Of a stretch of 64,000 bases of DNA, positions 1 to 7,313 are shown piece by piece. The stretch's first letter is position 1. Every line of letters begins with the position of its first letter. The notes under the pieces were generated by a model. That model saw only the letters and a program-made list of their open reading frames with translations, was not told where the DNA came from and made no database searches. Made by a program: the position numbers and the translations under genes. This stretch comes from Blastococcus sp. URHD0036 (GTDB lineage Bacteria; Actinomycetota; Actinomycetes; Mycobacteriales; Geodermatophilaceae), in NCBI RefSeq assembly GCF_000701365.1, contig NZ_JNIK01000016.1:124001-188000 (forward strand), given 5' to 3'.

Positions 1-830
1 CGCCCGCGCTCGACGCCGTCGTCCTGCGCGGCCTGGCCAAGGACCGCGACCAGCGCTGGCAGTCGGCCGGCGCGCTGGCCGCCGCGGCGCGCGAGGCGCT
101 GGCCGGCAGCGGGGTGCCGGTCCCCGCACCGGACGGCGACCGCACCGCCGTCGGCCCGCTCGCCGGGAACGGGAACCGCCCGGCGACCCACGTGCAGTCC
201 GCAGCCGGGGCGCCGCCCACGGTCGTGGGCGCGGTCGCACCCGGCGGCCCGGTCCCGGGGCGGAGCCGGCTCCCGTGGGTGCTCGTCGGGCTGCTGACGG
301 TGGCGGTCCTGGCGCTCGCCGTGCTGGCGTTCGTCCTGGACCGCCAGTCCGACTCCGCCGAGGACGACGCCCGGGCCACCGCCGACCGGCTCGTCGCCCA
401 GGCCCTGCCCGGCGAGGTCTCGCTCGGCGACTGCACGGTCGGGGAGCCGCAGGACGACGAGCTGCGGCGACTCACCTGTCCGGACGGCGACGACGACAGC
501 GACGTGCCCGCGGGCACCTACCGGGTCTACGCCGACGACAGCGGCGAGCAGGCACTCCAGGCCGACGTCGCCGGGCTCGACCGGCTCGAGGAGGTCTACG
601 ACTGCGGGTCCGGCGATGTCGGGCAGGGCTGGCTGCGGCTGACCCGCAACTCCGACGACGCCGAGGTCGGCTCCCTCGCCTGCTACGTCGACGACGAGGG
701 GGACGCCGTCCTCACCTGGTCGTGGGACGACCTCGGCACCGTCGCGGTCGTCGAACAACGCGGCGGCGGCGTGGACGGGTTGACCACCCTCCGCGGCTGG
801 TGGGACAGCAACGCCGACCGCGGCATCTGA
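1..830 (+). CDS. Ser/Thr protein kinase, C-terminal part (5' end outside window)
   Basis: The reading frame is open from base 3, so the gene starts upstream. The first residues (RGLAKDRDQRWQSAGAL) match the end of the C-lobe of PknB-type Hanks kinases. A Pro/Ala-rich linker follows, then one membrane segment near 260-330 and an extracellular domain of about 160 residues. The ectodomain holds four cysteines (DCTVG, LTCPD, YDCGS, ACYVD), which could form two disulfides. The ectodomain is not a PASTA repeat and I do not recognise it. The kinase call rests only on the C-lobe tail. The catalytic core is not in the window. Confidence 0.75.
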   Translation, partial: PALDAVVLRGLAKDRDQRWQSAGALAAAAREALAGSGVPVPAPDGDRTAVGPLAGNGNRPATHVQSAAGAPPTVVGAVAPGGPVPGRSRLPWVLVGLLTVAVLALAVLAFVLDRQSDSAEDDARATADRLVAQALPGEVSLGDCTVGEPQDDELRRLTCPDGDDDSDVPAGTYRVYADDSGEQALQADVAGLDRLEEVYDCGSGDVGQGWLRLTRNSDDAEVGSLACYVDDEGDAVLTWSWDDLGTVAVVEQRGGGVDGLTTLRGWWDSNADRGI

Positions 831-835
831 CGCCA

Positions 836-841
836 TACGCT
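836..841 (+). promoter_or_regulatory. -10 box of leaderless promoter (TACGCT)
   Basis: TACGCT ends 6 nt before the GTG at 848. This fits the actinobacterial TANNNT box of leaderless transcripts and supports that start. No clear -35 is visible. Confidence 0.5.
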
Positions 842-847
842 GAGGCC

Positions 848-1726
848 GTGACCGGACCTGGCGAGCCCTCCGCGCCCGCGGGCTGGTACCCCGACCCGGA
901 CGGCGCCCCCGGCATGGTGCGCTGGTGGAACGGCCTGGGCTGGTCCGACGTCACGACGCCCGCGGGCCCCGGGGTCGCGGTGCAGGCGGCGCCGACGCTC
1001 GCTCCCGCCCGGCCGGTCACCTACCAGCCGGTCGGTGCTCCGCCTCCGCCGCGACCGGGTCGCCTGGCCTGGGGGATCGGGCTGGGCGTGCTGGCGCTGG
1101 TGCTCGTCGTCGTCCTCGCGCTGCTCGTCGGCAGGGGTGGTGGCGAGGAGGTCGCGGGCGGGCCGTCGTCCACCGTGGGCCCCTCGGCGTCGTCCGGCCA
1201 GGCCTTCCCGCCCGGCACGGTGCGGATCGTCGACCAGGACGCCGGCATCGCCTACCCCTACCTCGGGGACGGCTGGTCGGAGTGGGACCTCGGGCCGATG
1301 CTCGAGACGACCGAGACGGCCGGCCAGTACTTCGTCACCCAGGACCAGACCCCCGACGGCATCTTCATCGCGCAGTGCACCTCCGGGCCGCTGTCGCCGG
1401 AGTTCGGCTACGCCGGCCCGGGCAGCCTCGAGACGACCCTCGACCAGGTCGTGGACCGGGCACGGGTGAACTACTACCCGGCCCCCAACGAGCAGGAGGT
1501 CATCCGCGACGAGGAGCTCACCGTCGACGGCGCCCCCGCACACCTCGTCGAGTTCCGGCTGACCTGGGAGGTCCCCGGCTACGACGCCTCCGGGGAGCGG
1601 GCGGCGCTGCTGCTCGTCGACGTCGGGCGCGCCCAGCCCGCGCTGCTCTACCTGTCGATCCCCAACACCCACGCCGAGCTGTACGGCGTCATCGACCAGG
1701 TCATCGCCTCCGTCGACGTGCTGTGA
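848..1726 (+). CDS. DUF2510 single-pass membrane protein
   Basis: 292 residues. The N-terminus carries a DUF2510 motif (AGWYPDPDGAPGMVRWWNG), a short domain of actinobacterial envelope proteins with two conserved Trp. A Pro-rich linker, one strongly hydrophobic membrane helix (about residues 75-97) and an extracellular domain of about 190 residues follow. The GTG start is chosen because TACGCT lies 6 nt upstream and no Shine-Dalgarno is visible; the open frame extends further 5' but only shadows the kinase gene. The function is unknown. It lies 17 nt after the kinase stop, so the two could be functionally linked. Confidence 0.8.
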   Translation: MTGPGEPSAPAGWYPDPDGAPGMVRWWNGLGWSDVTTPAGPGVAVQAAPTLAPARPVTYQPVGAPPPPRPGRLAWGIGLGVLALVLVVVLALLVGRGGGEEVAGGPSSTVGPSASSGQAFPPGTVRIVDQDAGIAYPYLGDGWSEWDLGPMLETTETAGQYFVTQDQTPDGIFIAQCTSGPLSPEFGYAGPGSLETTLDQVVDRARVNYYPAPNEQEVIRDEELTVDGAPAHLVEFRLTWEVPGYDASGERAALLLVDVGRAQPALLYLSIPNTHAELYGVIDQVIASVDVL

Positions 1727-1744
1727 CATCGCGGTGCGCTCAAG

Positions 1745-1801
1745 GCGTTGTCCCTGAGGCGGCCACCTCGGCGTCCCGGATGGCCGGTCCGGGGACAACG
1801 C
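1745..1801 (+). repeat. 57-nt structured intergenic repeat, copy A
   Basis: The ends are perfect inverted repeats (GCGTTGTCCC at 1745-1754, GGGACAACGC at 1792-1801). An inner 6-bp stem is formed by CGGCCA (1760-1765) and TGGCCG (1781-1786). Layout is 10-5-6-15-6-5-10. The same layout and the same stem bases recur at 31390-31446, while the loops differ. It begins 18 nt after a stop codon and lies 89 nt before the next gene. Function unknown. Confidence 0.8.
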
Positions 1802-1878
1802 TGCGCCCCGCAGCGGGCCACTCCCGCTGGGTCTCCGGGTGCGGCAGTGGTCACCGGCGGGCAGTCCGCCGGCCGGTC

Positions 1879-1884
1879 TAGGGT
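1879..1884 (+). promoter_or_regulatory. -10 box of leaderless promoter (TAGGGT)
   Basis: TAGGGT ends 6 nt before the GTG at 1891, the spacing of leaderless actinobacterial mRNAs. Confidence 0.5.
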
Positions 1885-1890
1885 CGGGGC

Positions 1891-3201
1891 GTGACTGCAG
1901 CTGGGGCCGACCTGACCATCCGGCACCCGGTGGAGCGCTTCCGCCTGGACAACGGCCTGCGGGTCGTCCTGGCGCCCGACCGCAGCGTGCCGGTCGTGGC
2001 CGTGACCGTCTTCTACGACGTCGGGATGCGCAACGAGCCCGAGGGCCGCACCGGATTCGCCCACCTCTTCGAGCACCTGATGTTCCAGGGCTCGGCGCAC
2101 GTCCCGAAGATGGAGCACGCCCGGCTGGTGCAGGCCGCCGGCGGCACCTTCAACGGGTCGACGCACCAGGACTACACGAACTACTACGAGGCGCTGCCGG
2201 CCGAGGCGCTGGAGCGCGCGCTGTTCCTCGAGGCCGACCGCATGGCCGCCCCGGCGATCACCGCCGAGAACCTCCGCAACCAGATCGACGTGGTGAAGGA
2301 GGAGATCCGGGTCAACGTGCTCAACCGGCCCTACGGCGCCTTTCCCTGGCTGCAGTTGCCGACGGTGGCGTTCGAGAGCTTCGCCAACACCCACGACGGC
2401 TACGGCTCGTTCGTCGACCTCGAGTCCTCGACCGTCGACGACGCCGCGGACTTCTTCCACAAGTACTACGCGCCCGGCAACGCGGTGCTGTGCGTCGGCG
2501 GGGACCTCGACGTCGCCGAGACCGAGCGGCTGGTGCGCCGCTGGTTCGGCGCGGTCGACGCCCGCGACGTCCCCCCGACGCCGGCCACGGGGGAGGCCTC
2601 GCCGACGACCGTCCGCTCCGCCGTCGTCGAGGACCGGCTGGCCCCGGCCCCCGCGGTCGCCCTGGGCTGGCGGGTGCCCGACCCGGTCGGCGACCTCGAC
2701 ACCTACCTCGGCACCGTCCTGCTCGCCGAACTGCTCAGCGAGGGCGACGCGTCCCGCCTGGAGCGCCGGCTGGTGCACGACGACTCGCTCGCCGTCGCCC
2801 AGAGCAGCTACGTCGGGCTGTTCGGCGACCCCTTCGACGTCCGCGACGCCACGCTCCTCACCACCCAGGTCCACCACCCGGCCGCGGTGCCCGTCGACGC
2901 CGTCGTCGGCGCGGTGCACGAGGAGATCGCGAAGGTGGCAACCCAGGGCGTGGAGGCCGACGAGCTCGCGCGGGTGCAGGCCCGGGCCGAGGCGCAGCTG
3001 CTGCGCCAGGCCGACAGCGTGCTCGGCCGCACGCTCGAGTTCGCCGCCGCCGAGCTGGTCCACGGCCGGGCCGAGCTGGCCGGCGAGTTCGCCGCCCGCC
3101 TGGCCGCCGTCACACCCGAGCAGGTGCAGGCCGCCGCCCGGGGCCTGGATCCCGGCACGGTCGCCGTCCTCGAGCTGAAGGCCACGGGAGGAAAGCGATG
3201 A
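1891..3201 (+). CDS. M16 family zinc peptidase, catalytic member
   Basis: 436 residues, the usual size of a two-domain bacterial M16 (pitrilysin/insulinase) half-unit. The inverted zinc motif HxxEH is present (H58-L-F-E61-H62), and a downstream glutamate-rich VKEEI segment can supply the third ligand. An LDNGLRVVL start follows the family pattern. No signal peptide is seen, so it is probably cytosolic. GTG start with TAGGGT upstream. The stop overlaps the ATG of the next gene, which encodes a second M16 protein without the zinc motif; the two probably form an active/inactive heterodimer as in other bacterial M16B pairs. Substrate unknown. Confidence 0.9.
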   Translation: MTAAGADLTIRHPVERFRLDNGLRVVLAPDRSVPVVAVTVFYDVGMRNEPEGRTGFAHLFEHLMFQGSAHVPKMEHARLVQAAGGTFNGSTHQDYTNYYEALPAEALERALFLEADRMAAPAITAENLRNQIDVVKEEIRVNVLNRPYGAFPWLQLPTVAFESFANTHDGYGSFVDLESSTVDDAADFFHKYYAPGNAVLCVGGDLDVAETERLVRRWFGAVDARDVPPTPATGEASPTTVRSAVVEDRLAPAPAVALGWRVPDPVGDLDTYLGTVLLAELLSEGDASRLERRLVHDDSLAVAQSSYVGLFGDPFDVRDATLLTTQVHHPAAVPVDAVVGAVHEEIAKVATQGVEADELARVQARAEAQLLRQADSVLGRTLEFAAAELVHGRAELAGEFAARLAAVTPEQVQAAARGLDPGTVAVLELKATGGKR

Positions 3202-4577
3202 GTGCGCCGGTGCTCGACCTGGACCTGGTCCCGCCGCTGGGGGAGCCCCGGCCGCAGCCGGACCTCGCGGTGACCGAGCAGACCCTGCCCAACGGGCTGC
3301 GCGTCGTCGTCGTCCCACGGCCGGGCGTGCCGCTGGTGGAGCTGCGGCTGCGGGTGCCCTTCGCCGCCGGCACGGCGCGGGCCGCCGCGCAGCACGGCGC
3401 CCGGGCCTCGGTGCTCGCCGGTGCCGTCCTGCTCGGCACCGAGCAGCACGACCAGACCGAGATCGCCCAGCTCGTGCAGGCCCACGGCGGCGAGCTGGGG
3501 GTCTCCACCGACCCCGACCGGGTGCTGTTCTCCACCACCATCCTCACCGACGGGCTGGCTCCGGTCCTCGGCGTCCTGGCCGAGCTGCTCACCTCGGCCA
3601 CCTACCCGAACGCCCAGGTGGAGGCCGAGCGGGCCCGCGTGGCCGAACGGATCGCCATCGCCCGCTCGCAGCCCGGCGTCATCGCCCGGATCGCCCTGTC
3701 CGAGCGGCGCTACGGCGCGCACCCCTACGCCCTGCAGCTGCCTGCCGCCGAGCAGGTGGCGCTGGTCCGCTCGACCGCGCTGCGCAAGCTGCACCGCGAC
3801 CGGATCGTCCCGGCCGGCAGCACCCTGGTCCTCGTCGGCGACGTCGACCCGACCGCGGCCGTCGACGCCGCGGGCGCCGCCTTCGCCGGCTGGACCGGCG
3901 AGAAGAGCGCCGTCGTCGCGCCGCCGGTCACCGAGCAGCGCCACGGCGACCTGCAGGTGGTCGACCGGCCCGGCGCCGTGCAGTCCAACGTCCGCCTCGG
4001 TGGGCCGGCACCGCGCCGCACCGACCCCGACCTGGCCGCCGTCCGGCTGGCCAACATGGTCTACGGCGGGTACTTCTCGTCCCGGCTGGTGGAGAACATC
4101 CGCGAGCGGCGCGGCTACACCTACAGCCCGCGCAGCTCCGTGGACCACCTCGCTGCGTCGTCGTCGTTCGTCGTCGAGGCCGACGTCGCCACCGAGGTCA
4201 CCGGCCCGGCGCTGCTGGAGACGCTCTACGAGCTGGGCAGGATGGCGCTGCTCCCGGTCACGGAGGCCGAGCTCGACGGTGCCCGCCGCTACGTCCTGGG
4301 CAGCATGGCGCTGTCCACCGCGACCCACGCCGGCCTGGCCAGCACCCTCTCGGCCCTCATCGGCGCGGGGCTGGAGCCGGGCTGGCTCGCCGAGCACCAG
4401 CGCTCGCTGGCCGAGGTCAGCGTCGACAGCGTGCAGGAGGCCGCCCGGCGCTACCTGGCCCCCGACGCGCTGACCGCGGTCGTCGTCGGCGATGCGGCGC
4501 AGATCGCCGAGCCGCTGCGGGCCCTCGGCCCCGTGGTGGTCAGCGAGGCGGCGGACGCGCCGGCGGACGACGCGTGA
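3198..4577 (+). CDS. M16 family peptidase-like protein, non-catalytic partner
   Basis: 459 residues with M16 architecture (LPNGLRVVVV start, and ENIRERRGYTYSP in the second half, the substrate-binding R/Y motif of the partner chain). At the place where HxxEH should lie the sequence reads AQHGARASVLAG, so zinc cannot be bound as usual. The ATG overlaps the previous stop (ATGA), and a good AGGA Shine-Dalgarno lies just upstream. Its R/Y motif and the missing zinc site fit the inactive subunit of a heterodimeric M16B protease. Its own stop overlaps nudC (GTGA). Confidence 0.9.
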   Translation: MSAPVLDLDLVPPLGEPRPQPDLAVTEQTLPNGLRVVVVPRPGVPLVELRLRVPFAAGTARAAAQHGARASVLAGAVLLGTEQHDQTEIAQLVQAHGGELGVSTDPDRVLFSTTILTDGLAPVLGVLAELLTSATYPNAQVEAERARVAERIAIARSQPGVIARIALSERRYGAHPYALQLPAAEQVALVRSTALRKLHRDRIVPAGSTLVLVGDVDPTAAVDAAGAAFAGWTGEKSAVVAPPVTEQRHGDLQVVDRPGAVQSNVRLGGPAPRRTDPDLAAVRLANMVYGGYFSSRLVENIRERRGYTYSPRSSVDHLAASSSFVVEADVATEVTGPALLETLYELGRMALLPVTEAELDGARRYVLGSMALSTATHAGLASTLSALIGAGLEPGWLAEHQRSLAEVSVDSVQEAARRYLAPDALTAVVVGDAAQIAEPLRALGPVVVSEAADAPADDA

Positions 4578-5530
4578 CGGTCCCGGACGGCGGCAGCACG
4601 CCGGCGGACAACCCGCCGGTCAGTGACTCCTGGGGCGACGACATCCGCGCCACCACCGGCTTCGTGCCGGTCCTCTCCCGCTCCGCGCACGACCGGGCGC
4701 ACCTGTCCCGGGCGCTGCCCGACCCCACCGGCGGGCGGCCGGTCCGCGTGCTGACCGTCGACCCCCGCGGCGCCGTCCCGGTCCACCGCACGCCGGAGCG
4801 CCCGCGCCTGGTGTGGGACGAGCAGCCGGCCCTGCCGATCGGCGCCGTGTACCTGGGCGAGGCCGACGACGTCCCGTACGCGGCCATGCGTGGCGAGCGG
4901 GCCCTGACCGTCAACGGCCGCGACGTCGACGGCTGGCACGACCTGCGCGAGCTCGGCGCCGACCTGGACGACCTCGACGCGGGGCTGCTGGCGCAGGCGA
5001 TCGGCATCCTCGAGTGGCACTCCCGCGCGCGCTTCAGCCCGCTGTCCGGCGCGGCGACCACCATCGAGAAGGCCGGCTGGGTGCAGCGCGACCCGGTCAC
5101 CGGCGCCGAGCTGTTCCCGCGCACGGACCCCGCCGTGATCATGCTCGTGCACGACGGCGGCGACCGTTGCGTGCTCGGCCGCCAGGCGGTGTGGCCGCCC
5201 GGCCGGTTCTCGGTCCTCGCCGGCTTCGTCGAGCCGGGGGAGTCCGCCGAGGGCGCGGTGGCGCGCGAGGTGTTCGAGGAGGTCGGCGTGCACGTGACCG
5301 ACGTCCGCTACGTCGCCAGCCAGCCGTGGCCGTTCCCGCAGTCGCTGATGCTCGGCTTCATCGCCCGGCTCGACGGCGACGCCACGCTGCGGCTGGACCC
5401 GACCGAGATCGAGGAGGCCCGCTGGTTCACCCGCGACGAGCTGCGCAGCGGGGACGGCCCCCGCGTGCTGCCGCCGCCGGTGTCCATCGCGCGCAACATC
5501 ATCGACCGCTGGGTGGCCGGCGAGATCTAG
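4574..5530 (+). CDS. nudC: NAD(+) diphosphatase (Nudix hydrolase)
   Basis: 318 residues. Hydrolyses NADH to NMNH and AMP, and decaps NAD-capped RNA in family members. The Nudix box is intact around residues 217-239 (GFVEPGESAEGAVAREVFEE) and is followed by the NudC-specific SQPWPFPQS motif (249-257). The zinc-ribbon cysteines of the E. coli enzyme are absent from the segment before the Nudix domain (around residues 150-185), where only the FPRTDPAVI core remains. Translationally coupled to the M16 gene by GTGA. Its TAG lies in a CTAG shared with the convergent downstream gene. Confidence 0.93.
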   Translation: MTVPDGGSTPADNPPVSDSWGDDIRATTGFVPVLSRSAHDRAHLSRALPDPTGGRPVRVLTVDPRGAVPVHRTPERPRLVWDEQPALPIGAVYLGEADDVPYAAMRGERALTVNGRDVDGWHDLRELGADLDDLDAGLLAQAIGILEWHSRARFSPLSGAATTIEKAGWVQRDPVTGAELFPRTDPAVIMLVHDGGDRCVLGRQAVWPPGRFSVLAGFVEPGESAEGAVAREVFEEVGVHVTDVRYVASQPWPFPQSLMLGFIARLDGDATLRLDPTEIEEARWFTRDELRSGDGPRVLPPPVSIARNIIDRWVAGEI

Positions 5531-6144
5531 GCGAAGCGGCCCTGCAGCACCAGCGCGGGATGGTCGGGGGAGTCGGCCAGCACCACGGCGTCGGCCAGGC
5601 CCGCCGGGTCGACCTCGTCGTCGTAGCGGTCGTAGGCCGGCAGCTGCCACGCCTCCTCCGCAGGGGTCCGGCGGCGGCGCGCGGCCGGCGCGACCCGCAG
5701 GTGGACGACGGCGTCGAAGGCCAGGCCGAGCCCCTGGAGGAAGGCGCCGGCCACCAGCAGCGTCCCGCCGGCGTGCAGCGGCCGGCGCGGCACCCGGGCG
5801 GCTCGGTCCCGCTCGAGGTCCCAGAGCACCGGCAGGTACTCCCCGGTGCCACCCGGCCCGAGCGGGGTCAGGACCTCGCGGGCCAGCGCGCCGGCGTCCA
5901 GCCAGTCGGTGTAGCGGGCGTCGGGATCGGTGCGGCCGTGCTCGAGGCGCAGGGAGGCCGGCCGGTAGAAGCCCTCGGCGGGCACGACCGCGGCGGGCCG
6001 GCCCAGCACGGGGAGGCGATCGGCGACGGCGGTCGCCAGCCGCAGCGGGTCGGCGACGTCGGGACCGTCGACGGCCACCCGCAGGGCGGTCGCGCCCGGT
6101 TCCGGCGGGAGCGCGGAGATCAGCGCGGCCAGCCGGTCGGCCAA
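5527..6144 (-). CDS. Uridine kinase-like protein with degenerate P-loop
   Basis: 205 residues. The overall pattern resembles actinobacterial uridine-kinase-like P-loop proteins: a VAVDGP strand, a FYRP segment, WDLERDR and a C-terminal YDRYDDEVDPAGLADAVV region. The Walker A glycine-lysine-Ser/Thr is missing (VDGPDVADPLRLA), so ATP binding in the usual way is doubtful. The first usable start is TTG at 6144; an upstream CTG would add eleven residues. It follows the ANTAR gene on the same strand within 30 nt. Family membership is by resemblance only and kinase activity is uncertain. Confidence 0.6.
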   Translation of the reverse strand: MADRLAALISALPPEPGATALRVAVDGPDVADPLRLATAVADRLPVLGRPAAVVPAEGFYRPASLRLEHGRTDPDARYTDWLDAGALAREVLTPLGPGGTGEYLPVLWDLERDRAARVPRRPLHAGGTLLVAGAFLQGLGLAFDAVVHLRVAPAARRRRTPAEEAWQLPAYDRYDDEVDPAGLADAVVLADSPDHPALVLQGRFA

Positions 6145-6173
6145 CTCGTCGGGACCGAGGGGAACGGGTGCGG

Positions 6174-6815
6174 TCAGGAGCGGTCGTCCCCTGCGACGAC
6201 GGCGCCCGCACGGCTGCGAGCCCGGCGGCTCCCGGCGGCGCGCGGAGCCGGGGGCAGCGGCGCGTCGACCGGAGCGACGGGGCCGGGGGAGGGCGCGACG
6301 GTGGTGAGCGGGACCGCCGGGCGCCGGTCCAGCGGCTCGAGGACGGCGCGGGCGAGCTCGTGCACCGGGCGGCCGGTGCTGCGGGCCTGGCCGCGCAGCA
6401 GCTCGAACGCCGAACGGGGGGTGGTGCCGTGCCGCTCGGCCAGCACCCCGATGGCCCGCTCGGTGGCCACGCGGGCGGCGAGGGCGTGCTCCAGCTGCGC
6501 GACGGTGCGCTCGAGCTCGGCCACCCGGGCGTCCCGGGGGTCGGCCTCGGGCCCGGCGTCGGCCGGCGCGGGCCCGCGCGCGGCCCGGCGGGCGGTCGCG
6601 TCCGGCTGGGGGGCGGTGCCGGCCGCCTCCGCCAGCAGATCGGCGAGGGAGAGCCCCTCGAGCAGGTCGTGCACGTCGGCCGCCGCACCGGGGGAGACCA
6701 CGGACCAGCCGCGGGCGGTGCGCACCACCGTCACCTGGGGGAGGGCGGGAGCCTCCGCGGCGGCGGGGTCCGGGCAGCAGGCGGGAGCCCCAGCAGGGTG
6801 CTCGGGCTTGCTCAC
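6174..6815 (-). CDS. ANTAR-domain putative RNA-binding regulator
   Basis: 213 residues. Residues about 106-160 match the ANTAR domain, a three-helix RNA-binding antiterminator module (RVATERAIGVLAERHG, SAFELLRGQA, HELARAVLE). A basic Pro/Ala/Arg-rich tail follows. The N-terminal 90 residues hold a short folded-looking stretch (VTVVRTARGWSVVSPGAA) and no recognisable GAF, PAS or receiver domain. GTG start at 6815 with GGAGG 9 nt upstream. ANTAR proteins bind paired hairpins in mRNA leaders; the target here is unknown. The partner kinase of the PdtaS class is at 47.1 kb, but PdtaR carries a receiver domain and this protein does not. Confidence 0.82.
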   Translation of the reverse strand: MSKPEHPAGAPACCPDPAAAEAPALPQVTVVRTARGWSVVSPGAAADVHDLLEGLSLADLLAEAAGTAPQPDATARRAARGPAPADAGPEADPRDARVAELERTVAQLEHALAARVATERAIGVLAERHGTTPRSAFELLRGQARSTGRPVHELARAVLEPLDRRPAVPLTTVAPSPGPVAPVDAPLPPAPRAAGSRRARSRAGAVVAGDDRS

Positions 6816-6931
6816 GTCTCCGACCTCCGAGAGGGACCGGCCGTCACCGGGCGCAGGCCGCCCGGTGCGACCGTCGGACCGATCATGCCCTGTGCTGCGC
6901 CGTTGCCGGGAGACCCGGGTGGCGCGGCCGG

Positions 6932-7195
6932 TCAGGCGCCGGGCAGCTGAGCCAGCTGGGCCTTGACCTGGTCGAGGGTCGGGTTGGTGAGCGCGACGCC
7001 GTCGGCGAACACGAGGGTCGGGACCGTCCGGTTCCCGCCGTTGGCGGCCATGACCAGGTCCGCGGCGCCCTCGGTCACCTCGATGTCGACCTCGGCGAAC
7101 TCGATCCCCTCGCGCTGCATCAGCTTCTTCAACCGGTTGCAGTAGCCACACCAGGTGGTGCTGTACATCGTCACGGCGGCGGTCGCGGCGGTCAT
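6932..7195 (-). CDS. mrx1: Mycoredoxin (glutaredoxin-like)
   Basis: 87 residues with a thioredoxin fold and an active-site CGYC at residues 16-19, followed by the cis-Pro region NRTVPTLVF. Mycoredoxins reduce protein-mycothiol mixed disulfides in the cytosol of actinobacteria. ATG start with GGAGGA about 9 nt upstream. A sigma-R type promoter lies about 60 nt upstream on the same strand (7280 to 7253). The location next to uvrD2 and whiB7 matches other actinobacteria (M. tuberculosis Rv3198A). Confidence 0.92.
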   Translation of the reverse strand: MTAATAAVTMYSTTWCGYCNRLKKLMQREGIEFAEVDIEVTEGAADLVMAANGGNRTVPTLVFADGVALTNPTLDQVKAQLAQLPGA

Positions 7196-7252
7196 CGAGG
7201 GGTCCTCCAGGCTGTCGTACGGATCCGGGACGGTTCCGCTGTCCCGACCGGG

Positions 7253-7280
7253 CAACACCGCCGGTGTGGGGATGCTTCCC
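7253..7280 (-). promoter_or_regulatory. Sigma-R type promoter for mycoredoxin
   Basis: Read on the minus strand: GGGAAG (7280-7275), 18 nt, GTTG (7256-7253). This is one base from the GGGAAT-N18-GTT consensus of SigR/SigH promoters. The predicted RNA start near 7246 gives a leader of about 50 nt. Confidence 0.65.
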
Positions 7281-7313
7281 CGGACCGTCGGTGCCGACTG
7301 GGAGTATCGGGGG

